Source of the DNA: Coriolopsis trogii | Lineage: Eukaryota; Basidiomycota; Agaricomycetes; Polyporales; Polyporaceae | Length of the DNA stretch: 64,000 nucleotides | Direction: 5' to 3' | Assembly (NCBI GenBank): GCA_020543525.1 | Contig: JAHYIO010000037.1 | Span: forward strand, 1,798,001-1,862,000 | Part shown: positions 48,401 through 58,574 of the stretch, piece after piece | Numbering within the stretch: the stretch's first letter is position 1 | Layout: every line of letters starts with the position of its first letter | Position numbers and translations under genes: made by a program | The notes under the pieces: generated by a model | What the model saw: the letters and a program-made list of their open reading frames with translations, nothing else | Database searches by the model: none | What the model was told of the DNA's origin: nothing

Positions 48401-48903
48401 CTCCACGGACTGCCCCCTCGGCATCCCCAGCCAAGAATCCCCGAGATCCCTCGGAGCTGCAGGAGGGCGACTACTGGGTCAAGCCTGACTTGGAGACGCT
48501 CAAGACCATGGGCCATGACGAACTCTCGTCGTTCAGCGGACTCGTCGTCGGACGCGTCGGCTACGGGCAGATCACGTTCCTCGAGCCGGTCGATCTGACG
48601 GGCTTGCCCCGCCTGTCAAGTCTGCTCGGGGAGGTCGTGCGATTCGACGACAAGGAGTGCAGCGTGTACCCTGACGCAGACGACGCGGAGAAGCCGCCGC
48701 CGGGTGCTGGACTGAACGTGAGGGCGCGTATCGAGCTCGTGCGCTGCTGGGCGTTGGACAAGGCGACGCGGGAGCCAATCAAAGACATGACGAACCCTGC
48801 AGCGCAGAAGCACTTCAAGCGGCTGAAGAACATGAAGCACACGCAGTTTGAGGGCTTTGACATCGAGGAGGGCAAGTGGACGTTCACCGTCGATCACTTC
48901 TAG
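45452..48903 (+). CDS. NUP98: FG nucleoporin of the Nup98/Nup116 family
   Basis: This protein lines the nuclear pore and binds transport receptors through FG repeats. Exons start at 45452, 45622, 45810, 46201 and 46399, with more following; all introns are phase-consistent GT-AG. Dozens of GLFG/FG repeats separated by Gln/Thr/Gly spacers run from the start to about 47800. A GLEBS motif (Gle2/Rae1 binding) is present near 46220-46430: VPFQAFTEKD, TLQYQSISAMPQYRSASFE and ELRVQDYQQGRK, split by an intron. The C-terminal nucleoporin autoproteolytic domain runs from DYWVKPDLETLKTMGHDELS through FSGLVVGRVGYGQITFLEPV to FEGFDIEEGKWTFTVDHF, then stops. It thus has no residues after His-Phe and no Nup96/Nup145C part. 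Confidence 0.95.
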
Positions 48904-49399
48904 TCCTCGTGTCGCTTTGCGTCCCCTCCTCCCCTTTCTTTCACACAGGACATAAGCTCGATTCTGTCTGTTTCTTGAGTATCGTGAACATATATCCATG
49001 TTGTCTCCCTCGCATGTAACCTCTATGTCGTCAATGCAATTTACTTACCCCGTGTAAGCACAAACGTACGGAGGTTGAGCGTGTCGTCTTGACTCAAGGT
49101 CCATTACGTCAACAGCCTCGTGTGAGCGTCTGACGGACCTAATTGTGAACTCTAGGCGCTTGGGAGGTTTGTTTGGGCACCACCGTTTGCCGTCCTCTCG
49201 CGAGACCTTTGGACCATTTTCCTCCATTTTTGTAGCATTGTTACGGTAAGTCAAATGCCATGAAAGCGGGAAGCTGCCGTAGAACTCATCTGGACGCAGA
49301 CTTCCATGAACTCACGATTCGGCTGGGTAAGTGTCACCTTCTACGTGTATGTTGAGGAAACTAAGACGTCACAGACTGTACAATACCGCACGCTGTAAT
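48904..49399. other. Intergenic, NUP98 3' UTR and next promoter
   Basis: About 500 bp lie between two plus-strand genes. No supportable gene; no clear TATA box. Confidence 0.5.
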
Positions 49400-52300
49400 A
49401 TGGAATCATCCGAAGCCTCTTCATCTCCCCCAGAGTCACCCATAGACCTCCAACCATCGAGGTCGACACGCTCCAGCTTTAGCGAACAAACTCGAAAGAC
49501 GCGGCGCTCGAAGAATGATCGCAACAACGCCTTCACCTCGATCCGCGACGTCGCCGGTGTCCTCATCGCTCGCGAGCGCGAAACCGTCGACCTGAAGCGC
49601 ACCCTGTACACACTCAGCGACCAGCTCAAGGCGGAGCGACTGCGCGCGGATGCGGCTGAAGCCAAGACCCGGGAGGTCATCGCTCACTTCAAGGCTGCAA
49701 ACGAGGCGAAGCTAGCGGCGGAGCAGGCATCCGCGCGGGCGAACGAGGAACTGAGGCTCTACAAGCTTCAATACGACAACGCGCAGGAGGAGATCAAGAG
49801 GGCGCAGAAACTGATCGACTCGTTGGAGGATCAGAGGGTGGAGGCAGAGGAAGCGGCGGCCAAGGCGAGAAGCACGGCGAGGAAGCTCAGGGAAGAGAAG
49901 ATCATCCTGCGGGCGAGAGAAGAGGGGAGGCGGCAGGGCTTGGAGGAGGGCCTTGCGCAAGGTCGAGCTCTGGGCTTCGAAGAGGGCAGGATGGCGGGGA
50001 TCGAGTCGGCGCGCGCCACTGAGAGGGCATACTCTGCGCCTGCTACGGAAATGGACTACGAGACTCCACGAATGCGGCACTACGAACCACCTCGAGCCTT
50101 GCGGGCATCGTCCTCTGAGGGTTCCGACCACGGTAGGGCGAACAATTACACACAGGCTCTCGACAACAATCTCCCCAATCCTCCCCCCGTTACAACGCCA
50201 GCGCGGATACCTTCGCCGGCAGCTCCAGTCGCGCCACAGCCGGAGAGGCCTGTCGAGCAGGAGATCCGCCCCGTTTCAGTCCACAACGTGTTCTCGCCGT
50301 CGCATCCTCCCGTTGAAGCACCTCCCGATGGCTGGATACCCAGGATCGATGATGATATGCGCATCCGTCTTCCTCCACCTCACGAAATGGGCCCGCAGCT
50401 GCCCACATCACCCTCTCCACCCCTTTCTGCAGTGCTCAACAACGTCAAGAACATCCCGGATGAACCAGTGATGATCCCGCCGCCCGCGAATCCCGAGCCC
50501 GAACCTAGTCGGAGACCGAAGCATCGGCGGAGAAACTCGACCGAATCACAGTCAACGACCATGTCCCAGTTCGAGATCCTCGGTCCTCCGTCCATGGCAC
50601 CCATGCCCAGGAGCACGACGCGCGAAAGACCGAACGTCCTCAGCGCTATCGCTGAAGAGCGCGAACGGACGTCCAGTGGATCCTCGCCAGTGTATGGACA
50701 GTCGAATGTAATTAATCGACGCATATATCCTCTGTGTGTGACTGTTCCTGACGAGATTACCTCTTCTGCATAGCTCTCAACGCAAAGTTTCCAAATGCCC
50801 TCACCAACTCCAGGAATGCCCGTTCCTTCGCCGAGCATGCCACCCCCACCGCAGAACCCTACGTACCCTGATACCACCCCGCGGTACAGAAGTGCCGAGA
50901 ATTTGGCTCGGTCTAGTGAGGACTACTACCGCGAACGAACGGAAACACCCAGGTACGGCGGGTCGGAGAGCGCATATCGCTCCGGTGGTCCCCGTAGTGC
51001 ATCCCGTTATAGTGATAGAGACGACTCGTCTCGAGCTGGAAGCGCTTATGGAGGCAGACGTCGGGACGGGGAAAGTGTCACTCGTCCTGGGACTTCGAGC
51101 AGCATCCGCCGCAACCAGAGTCAAGATAACTTCCCTCGCATACAGAATATCTATGCTCCGCCCCACTCACCGCATTCGTCTCCGGATAGCCCTTCACCTG
51201 GAATCCCGCCCCCTGCGATTGTGGTGCCCCAGCCGGGCCTTAGACCGCCTCCTCAACCACAGCATGCCCCCGACAACAGGGGGAGCATGTCTTCAAACGA
51301 GATTAGCTTCACAGTTGAGCCTCCGGTGAGTCGCGCATAACCTTACACCCGTTTCACCTCACTGAGTCTCCTTCAGTCCCGGCCAGAGTCGAACATATCC
51401 CGCGCCGACGGCAGCGAGCCTCATCGTTCCTTCCTCAGCGCGGATGATGCTGATCGTCCACTACCTTCGACTCCAACAGAGCCAGATCCACCGCCTGCTC
51501 CTGCCAGCCCGGTTATTCCGTCGACTGTCATGTTGAACGGCCCGTACCCTCCTCCTGGGTTCGTGCCAATGGGACCACCTACACCTACTAGTACAATTGG
51601 TCCTGCGGGTGTTCCCTTACCACCTTCTAGCTATGGTGGGAGCACTGTCGGCCCTGCAGGTGTTCCCCTCCCTCCTTCCGTCTACGGCGGTACTCCTTCC
51701 ATTCGGTCCGACGCTTATGTCCATGGCGGTTACCCAGGTGGCGAAGGGCCGCCTCCTGTCATTCCCCTGCAGCCTTCCAGCAGAAGCTCGCAGTCGGGTT
51801 CGGGTCGCAACACTGCAGAACCGTACACACGTTCTGCTATCAAGCGCCGTGATGATGATACCGACTCGAGTGTGTCGTCCGGCTTGGGATCTGTCGATTC
51901 GCTCACCACTCCACCTGCTCGCACGCGCAAGCTCTCGAGGAGTTCGACTCCCGCGTACGCTGCTGCCCCCGTCCCGCCGAATGTCACATATCCAGTTGTT
52001 CCCCCGACCCCTCGGTCAAGTACGAGCATGAGCTTAGGGTCTCATACTTCGCGCGCAGCTCGTGTGCCGCTCCCGTCCTCCTTATCGGGCTCCGTCGTAG
52101 GCTCTGCCGTCGGGGGGCCACCTACGCGTAGTAGTTCTGTTCTTGGAGGCAGATCAAGGTCGCCTATGATGGGCGGAGCGAGGAACCTGTCGTCGTCGCC
52201 TTCTTTTGGCGCTATGCCGCTCCCTGTGCCCGAGGTAGTGATCCCCATTCCTATCCCAGAGCCCACGCCTATCACTGAGCCTGTGGTCATACCTCGGTGA

Positions 52301-52505
52301 GTGCTTGTGTATTCCATCGATGTACCCCGGTGACCGACTAAATACCTCCTTCAGATCACCGAGACGCCCTACTACGCCTCTTGCAGACATCGAACCTGTG
52401 CCCGTCATCCCTCCACGTGCGCCCTCACCCATGGCGTCGACCGTTACTACAGCCACCGGTGTCTCGGCCGGTACCAGGGGCAAGAAGGGCAAGAAGAAGC
52501 GGTGA
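49400..52505 (+). CDS. Coiled-coil, proline/serine-rich protein, unknown function
   Basis: The start at 49400 (MESSEASSSPPESPIDLQPS) is preferred over an upstream alternative in the same frame because no conserved residues precede it. The first ~220 residues form a long coiled coil: LKRTLYTLSDQLKAERLRAD, FKAANEAKLAAEQASARANE, RAQKLIDSLEDQRVEAEEAA and GLEEGLAQGRALGFEEGRMA. The rest is disordered, Pro/Ser-rich, with SR-type patches (SRYSDRDDSSRAG) and two copies of GPAGVPLPPSxYGG at 51598-51693. The end is a basic RGKKGKKKR. Introns near 50713-50772, 51326-51376 and 52297-52353 join the frames. Similar architecture occurs in agaricomycete hypothetical proteins; I cannot assign a role. A cytoskeletal or trafficking scaffold is possible from the coiled coil. 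Confidence 0.8.
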
Positions 52506-52914
52506 ATCACGCGCTCTCGGCGGAATCTCTTGCGAGCAAAGCCGCGCATGGTAACGAACATCCGTCTGATCCTGTATATTGTGTAACATTATCTGCACTC
52601 TTTCGCTCGTTCCTTTCTTCCTCACGACCTCACATCTCCGCCATTTTCACGCCGCAGTTCTGCATTCCTATATCCCCACCATCTGAATGACGTTCATATT
52701 TGCTGTGCATTGTTCTTCGTTCGCGCTCCCTCGTCATGATATAGATGCCCGTAGTTGCTACATCTCTTCACATTTTGGTCGTTGTCGTCATCAGGTTGCT
52801 TTCGGGTAGGGACTTTGGCAGGACTGACTGATCTTGTACATAGATACACTTCCATGTGATCGACACCAGTCTTCGAATGAACGTACTTCCGTCCTCTTAC
52901 CGCCAGTCTTCTCT
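52506..52914. other. Convergent 3' intergenic region
   Basis: This should hold the 3' UTRs of the coiled-coil gene and the first F-box gene. Nothing else is seen. Confidence 0.5.
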
Positions 52915-54189
52915 TCAGGCCGCTCCTGCCTCTGCTGGGACGCTCACGAAGCAAGCTTTGTCCACCGCCCAGCATTCAGGACGGCCGTCGGCCCAGTCCT
53001 TCCATTCTTGCCTCGCGAACTTCTTGAACCCGGCGGGGTCCCTCAGAGATTGCCTCTTCTCAGAACCGTGCACTAGGGCCCATCGGCTCGTTGCTTCGCG
53101 GTGCAGCTTCTGTAGGTGCTGTACGAACCACTTGTAGCGCAAGCGCGGATTCCCGCACCCTGTGCTCGGAGGTTGACCGTCAGGCTGGACGATGAACGTC
53201 TTAAGGCGCGGGAAAATGGGTGGCACGTCGGTGCCTAACGCGCATGGCGAGGACATCGCATCAGTCACCGTGTTCAATTGCGGTCGTGGGGTCTGCAGTG
53301 GGAAAGGCAGCAGAATTGCTACTCACCGCCGATGATCTTGATCTGGCCGACAACATCTGTAGTGGTTCCCCTGGGTAGGCGCGAGATGCGGACGTGGGTG
53401 ACGTGCGGCGCACGTTCTGCCCACCGAGTCAGGTTGAGCGCAGAGCCAGTGTGCGACGTGAACGAGCCCGTGTTGAACATGATGTGCAAGTGAGTTAGAC
53501 GGGATAGAGGAGGGAACGTCGCTGGGTCTGTATCCGAGCGCGGCGCGGCGTCCGTAGGCGCGAAGTGCAGGCCATTTCCGATGATGGTGAGCTTCTGCAG
53601 CTGGGGATAGGCTGAGAGTCCTATCGGGGGGAGCATGAGCTCCTGATTCGGGGGGCGATGCCCAGAGAGAACAAGGAGAGAGTGCAGATCCGGGGCCACG
53701 AGCGAGATGAGCGTGGACACGTCCCGCTGAAACTCACGCCTGAGCCTCTCGTCGGATTCCCGGACCTGGTCGAGGTTGCGACGCCACCTGAGGCTGGCAG
53801 ACGCGAGGAAGAGGTGACGCACTCGCGGCTGGGCTGAAGCTGCCGCAGCGCTGCGAGCGCGGTCCGTGGTGAATGCGTGGAGAAATCGGGCGATTTGCTC
53901 CGTAGACCAGGAGCTGAGCGCAACGGAATGATAACGGCTGGAGCGGACGCCTTCGCGCACGCTCTTCGATACGAGGGAGAGTCGACAGCCAGTGAGGCCG
54001 CCGTCCGTGCAAGCGAGGGTGAAGATATCGTCGAGGAGCTCTAACGGCAGGGGGAAGTGACTGCTGGCATTAAGGCCCGTTCCGCCTTGGAGTTCCGTCT
54101 GCGTTGATGTCATCATTCGTATGGCCGTGTGGTGGGCACATGTATGGAGGAGAACTCACTGAGATATGGGTTATCTGCTGATCTGACAT
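52915..54189 (-). CDS. F-box protein, tandem copy A
   Basis: F-box proteins bring substrates to SCF ubiquitin ligases. A short first exon (MSDQQITHIS, ATG at 54189) is spliced to TELQGGTGLNASSHFPLPLE, which begins the F-box: LPLELLDDIFTLACTDGGLT then LSLVSKSVREGVRSSRYHSV. Leucine-rich helical segments follow (LISLVAPDLHSLLVLSGHR, LQKLTIIGNGLHFAP, LTHLHIMFNTGSF). An intron with acceptor GCGCGTTAG restores phase and joins IKIIGG to TDVPPIFPRLKTFIVQPDG. The C-terminal module ends KACFVSVPAEAGAA. The same exon plan and about half of the residues are shared with copy B, 1 kb away on the same strand. The degradation target is unknown; fungi of this group carry large F-box families. Confidence 0.82.
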
Positions 54190-55079
54190 ATCCGTTGAAA
54201 GGGTTGTTAACGTATAGTATATGTATTCCCAGAAGAGAGCGTGCCCAGAGCCTGGCAAGAGGGATCCTACGTTAGTTTATATATGGCGGCGTCAACAGTC
54301 CTGCTGACACGATCTATGAGAACAGTCGGCAAACCGATGACTCCCTCATACCGGAGATTTCCTACGTCCTCGAAAGTCTGGGCGGTCGGTCTCAGGCTTC
54401 CTCACCACTCGCTTCACACCATCCAGTAAGGAGTCAAGACCACATTACTGGTATGATCGAAGACTGCAGGAACAATGATCATGGCTGTGCCACACCTTAT
54501 CAGAGGGCCATGCACGTGAGGTCCAATATTCCTCTGCTATCCGACGTGAACTTGCTCGTACATACATAGGCGATATCGCGAGAGGACTCACTTCACTAAG
54601 ATGACCATAGCCTTGGCGACTCGGAGTCCGCCGGTGCCAGTGTGCGAAGTGCTAGACGGATATTATTATGGACAGTTATGTTTGTGTTGCTAAGGGCCAG
54701 AAGTGAAAGAGTGCTATGGGCAGAAAGAAATCAAGAGGTTGAGTGAGAATGTCACGGTGCAGCAGGATAGCGGCTCAGATATGTATCGCCGGGGGCCTCA
54801 GGCCTATTTCCCACGATGCCCTCAGCTCACCAACACCTCGTCCTCCAGAGTTCGTAGCTCGACCGACCTCAGTCAGTCGCGATATCATTCGAGATGCCGC
54901 TAGCTAGGTATTGGCTAGGTACTTTGTTCTTCTCTACACGACGTAGCTCGTACCGCTGCCCATGTGTTCTGCACTGAGTACTGAGGCATGCCGTTTCCGA
55001 TACTACTACCAGGGCGAAGTCGAGTTGAGTCCCATCTGCACGTCAGTTTCGTGCCACCTGGGTCAGGTATTCGTTGAGG
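54190..55079. other. Intergenic between F-box copies, with TATA box
   Basis: There are 890 bp. On the minus strand TATATAAA (plus-strand 54276-54283) lies about 90 bp before the copy A start, a plausible core promoter. The remainder has short frames only and no recognised element. Confidence 0.5.
54276..54283 (-). promoter_or_regulatory. TATA box of F-box copy A
   Basis: TATATAAA is found on the minus strand, about 87 bp upstream of the ATG at 54189. It is an exact match to the consensus at a suitable distance. Confidence 0.5.
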
Positions 55080-56373
55080 CTAGACGTCCTGTATGCCATT
55101 GAAGCAAGCGTCGTCCACCGCCCAGCATCCAAGCCGACCCTCGACCAAGTCCGCCCAATTCTGCCTCGCAAGGGTCTCAAATATTGCAGTGTCTGTCGCG
55201 GTGGCCGACTTCTCGAGAGGCGGCAGCAGGGCCCACCGGCGCGTGGCCTCGTGATGCAGCTTCTGGAGGTGCTTTATGAAGCGCTTGTACTGTATGGACG
55301 GGTTGCCACACTTCGCAGGTGGAGGCCGACCGTCTGGCTGTACGATGAACACCTTGAGGTGCGGGAGGATGAGCGGTGCGTCGATGTCTGGTTCGCATGG
55401 AGACGACGTCATGTCAGTATGTGATTTCTTTGCTTGTGCTAGGGCCTATAGGAAGAAGGGAAGGAGTGCTCACCGCCAATGGTCGTGAACTGAAGAGCGT
55501 CAGACCGCTGTCTGGGCAGACGGGAGATCCGGAAGTGCGTGATGCGCGGAGCGCGTTTTGCCCAACGAGTCATGTCGAGTGCCGAGCCCGTACCCGACGC
55601 TAGTCCTGCTGTGAACATGACGTGCACGCGAGTCAGACGGGGCAGAGGCGGGAACGTTTCTGCATCCGAGTCAGCGGGAGGGGTCTGCGACGGGGCGAAG
55701 CGTAAGCCGTTCCCGATGATCGTGAGCTCCCTCAAGAGGGGAAAGCTGGTAAGGCCCAATGGGGGCAGCTTGAGCTCCTCCTTCCAAGAGCGATGTGCTG
55801 AGAGGACAAGTAGGGTGTGCAGGTCCGGGGCGACCAGTGAGATGAGCGTAGACACGTCTCGCTGGAACTCACGCGTGAGTTCGTCCTTGGTATCCTGTCT
55901 GACGTTCTTGTCGGGGTCCTGGTTGTGATCACTTTTCTCGTCTTCGGTGTGATTCGGAGGTGGCCTAGCAGATCCCAGGAGGAGATGACGTACACGCGGC
56001 TGCGCCGAAGCCCCAACATGGTGACTAGCACTGCGCGCGCGGTCTGCTGTGTATGCGTGGAGAAAGTGGGCGACCTGCTCTGCGGACCCGGAGGCGAGGG
56101 CAACGGAGTAGTAACGGCTCACGCGGACGACTTCGTATACCCGCTTTGATACGAGGGAGAGGCGGCAGCCGGTAAGGCCCCCGTCCGTGCATGCGAGAGT
56201 CAAAATCTGCTCCAGTAACTCCAGGGGAAGACGATTGGTTATGTTTAAGCCAGTACCACCCTGATTTTCTGTCTGTGCCTGTGTCATCAACATGTGTAAG
56301 GTTGTGGATCGGATGCAGGAGAACTCACCGGTACCGGCGGGAGATGCAGCAGCAGCTGGTCAGAGGCGTTCAT
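55080..56373 (-). CDS. F-box protein, tandem copy B
   Basis: The first exon (MNASDQLLLHLPPVP, ATG at 56373) is spliced across a 50-nt intron to AQTENQGGTGLNITNRLPLE. The F-box reads LPLELLEQILTLACTDGGLT then LSLVSKRVYEVVRVSRYYSV. The charged loop TEDEKSDHNQDPDKNVRQDT is an insertion relative to copy A. Shared segments include FQRDVSTLISLVAPDLHTLL, LRELTIIGNGLRFAPS and FIVQPDGRPPPAKCGNPS; an intron ending GCGAACCAG restores phase to DIDAPLILPHLKVF. It ends AVDDACFNGIQDV. Both introns fall at the same places as in copy A, so the pair is a tandem duplication. Intact frame suggests function. Confidence 0.82.
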
Positions 56374-57240
56374 TGCGGTGACAGACGTGATCAAATGTGG
56401 GCGTAGTAGGAGTTGCTCACAAGGCCATGCGTGCGACAACGATGCCAGTCAATGCCCACTCCGTTACTATGACCCGGCCGCAGTAGCAGGGCTGTGCGGA
56501 TGCCGACTCGCGGAGCACCAAGACAAAAATTCATGCTTCTCAATGAGCAATATCGCTGAGGCACATCTCCGAGTCACGAGGGGCTAGTGGGGACTTCCTA
56601 AAGTATCTGAAGTATAATAGCACAGTGCCGGGCTGGTTGTATATGGACGAACTGTAATGCTTGAAGCGTGAGGGCAAAGTGGAGCCTAAGAGAAGCGAGT
56701 GTCGCAACGCTAAATGTATCGACGCAAGACCTGGCTTAGCAACTTGACTCAAGAGGTCATTGAGAGATGGATGGCAGAGGAGGAGGTATACAAGTGCGCA
56801 GTAGCCGGTACGTCGCCTGCTCAGATCTGGATCTTGAAGTGGCCTGTGATATTCCCACGGCCGGTCAGAGCGCCAAGCAGTATAGCGCGCATCTTCTCCT
56901 TTGACCAATGCATCCGAATCGTCCTGCCAACTGCCATGCGCCATGCGCCCTACGTATTGACAGTCCCCAGTTGTGCGGATGAGTAGGAACGTCTACGCAA
57001 TGGTTACATATCATGCGTAGTGCCGTTGACGTTCCGCTACAGGTGACAGATCAGCGTCCACAGTGAGCGTACTGAGTTTGGCCTCTACACTATGTACGTA
57101 TACGTACCATTTCCGACATGGATACAAATGACAGTCACGCATCAGATCTCAACCCTGGCAAAACCTCGCCGATCAGGTATGTTGAACACGTTGTCTGCGT
57201 TGTATAACTTGTTCGAGGTACTTATGCAGACTGTACACAT
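56374..57240. other. Intergenic upstream of F-box copy B and pseudogene
   Basis: This holds the promoter of copy B and sequence leading into the inverted relic. The open frames here (about 90-130 codons) lack similarity to anything I know and are not supported. Confidence 0.45.
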
Positions 57241-57254
57241 ATTCCCAGACTCAA

Positions 57255-58234
57255 TGGAGGACCTGCCTATCAAGATCCTTGGGAGGGTCTACACTTATGT
57301 ATGTACCAACGGCGGCTCTACGGGCTGCGCCCTCTCCCGGACCACCTCCCGAGCATCTCGCTTCCACACCGTCTCTCTCACCGCTCGTACTCCCCTACAA
57401 GTATCAGCATTCTTGCGGTGCCTCACCCGCGAGCGCGCCACGGCCATCGGAAAATACACACTCACCATCCGACATCTTTGTCTCGCACCACGCTCTTCCA
57501 CATCGTCGCCCGCAACCTCGAGTCGCTCTGCTTCACATCGCTGCCTGACCTCACCCTCCTCGGGCCAAGCCCTTTCCGGTGCACCTCCGCAACGATCCCC
57601 CTCTACCACGCCCTCAAACGGCTCCATAAGGTGCACCCAGACGACGCCCGATACCCGTTCAGAGTCCGACCGCTGGGCGGTCTGCGCCCCGGCCGGCAGT
57701 CACGCACCTCGCCCTCTCCAGCTACGAGTGGGGCACAGTCGATATCGACGATGGCGCCGCGAAAGGTGCGCCATACCATTCCCTCGGGACCGCCACAACA
57801 AGGCAGCTCGCGCTCGTCGAGTTAGGCATCCCCGAGCCGAGACGGTGCTTCTCGACGTTAGCGCACTTGCTGTTCGACCCGTCACTCTCACTCATCCTGA
57901 CGACGACTCCTCTCATGACGACAGACGCTCCTGTGAAAAGCTGCGCACGTTTGCGAACGCTCCAGACCTCCCTGTGTGTACATATCGCTCCTTGTATTCC
58001 GCCTGCTCAATCCGGTTGCGGTCGGAATTGGGGGGCTTTGCTGATGCGCGAGTGGCTCGACACTGCTCAAAGCGGTCGCCGGGTGTGGAAAGTCACCTAA
58101 GGTACGTCTTGCTGTTTCCTCTATCTCAATGCTGCTTTCGTATTTTTTCTGATATGTCCATCCACAGACGCAAGTTCCTGCCTATCGAAACACCGCACAA
58201 TTTGCCGCTGCCACCAGACTACTGGCACAATTGA
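57255..58234 (+). pseudogene. Decayed F-box family copy C (inverted)
   Basis: The N-terminus matches copies A and B: MEDLPIKILGRVYTYVCTNG, then GSTGCALSR, SRASRFHTVSLTARTPLQVS and AFLRCLTRERATAIGKYTL, then IRHLCLAP. Compared with the intact copies, about eight residues after CALSR (the VSKxVRE part) are missing. The match then continues in another frame (FHIVARNLESLCFTSLPDLT, like LISLVAPDLHSLLVLSG) and later in a third frame (LALSSYEWGTVDIDD, ELGIPEPRRCFSTLAHLLFD). Frame changes are 2 to 1 to 0 with no good GT-AG sites between them. So at least two frameshifts and one deletion are present. Recent assembly errors could mimic this, but the residue loss argues for real decay. Confidence 0.65.
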
Positions 58235-58574
58235 TCATGATGATAATCAGACGATGGACGGAGAATTCTCTTACAGTGTATCCTAGTCGCAATCTCTTCC
58301 TCTACGTATGTATGTGTGGCTAGTAATCGAAGACAACGCGACCCGGCCGCCTGTGTATATATGAACGTATAAGGATAACAAGATAGCGTGCAAATCAGGA
58401 AAGCGAAACAATAACAACAACACAACCAGCTGTGAGACTGCGGACAGCGAGGAACGGACATTATAATCTTGTAGGGTAAGTACTCTCAAACGAACGGCGG
58501 ATTAGGGGCGAATCCATAGGGTATTGTTCTCATCAATACAATCCAAGCGACGAAAACTCAAGACATGGGCTATA
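58235..58574. other. Convergent 3' intergenic region
   Basis: This lies between the F-box relic and the P450 stop. It is A+T-rich and should include the P450 3' UTR. Confidence 0.5.

Noticed and set aside
54070..54258. A separate small frame over the 5' end of F-box copy A.
   Set aside because: It reads through the first intron; splicing at GTGAGT joins MSDQQITHIS to the F-box exon.
56540..56986. Overlapping frames of 134 (minus) and 90 (plus) codons.
   Set aside because: No domain, no similarity known to me, and both lie in an intergenic promoter region; chance frames are likely.
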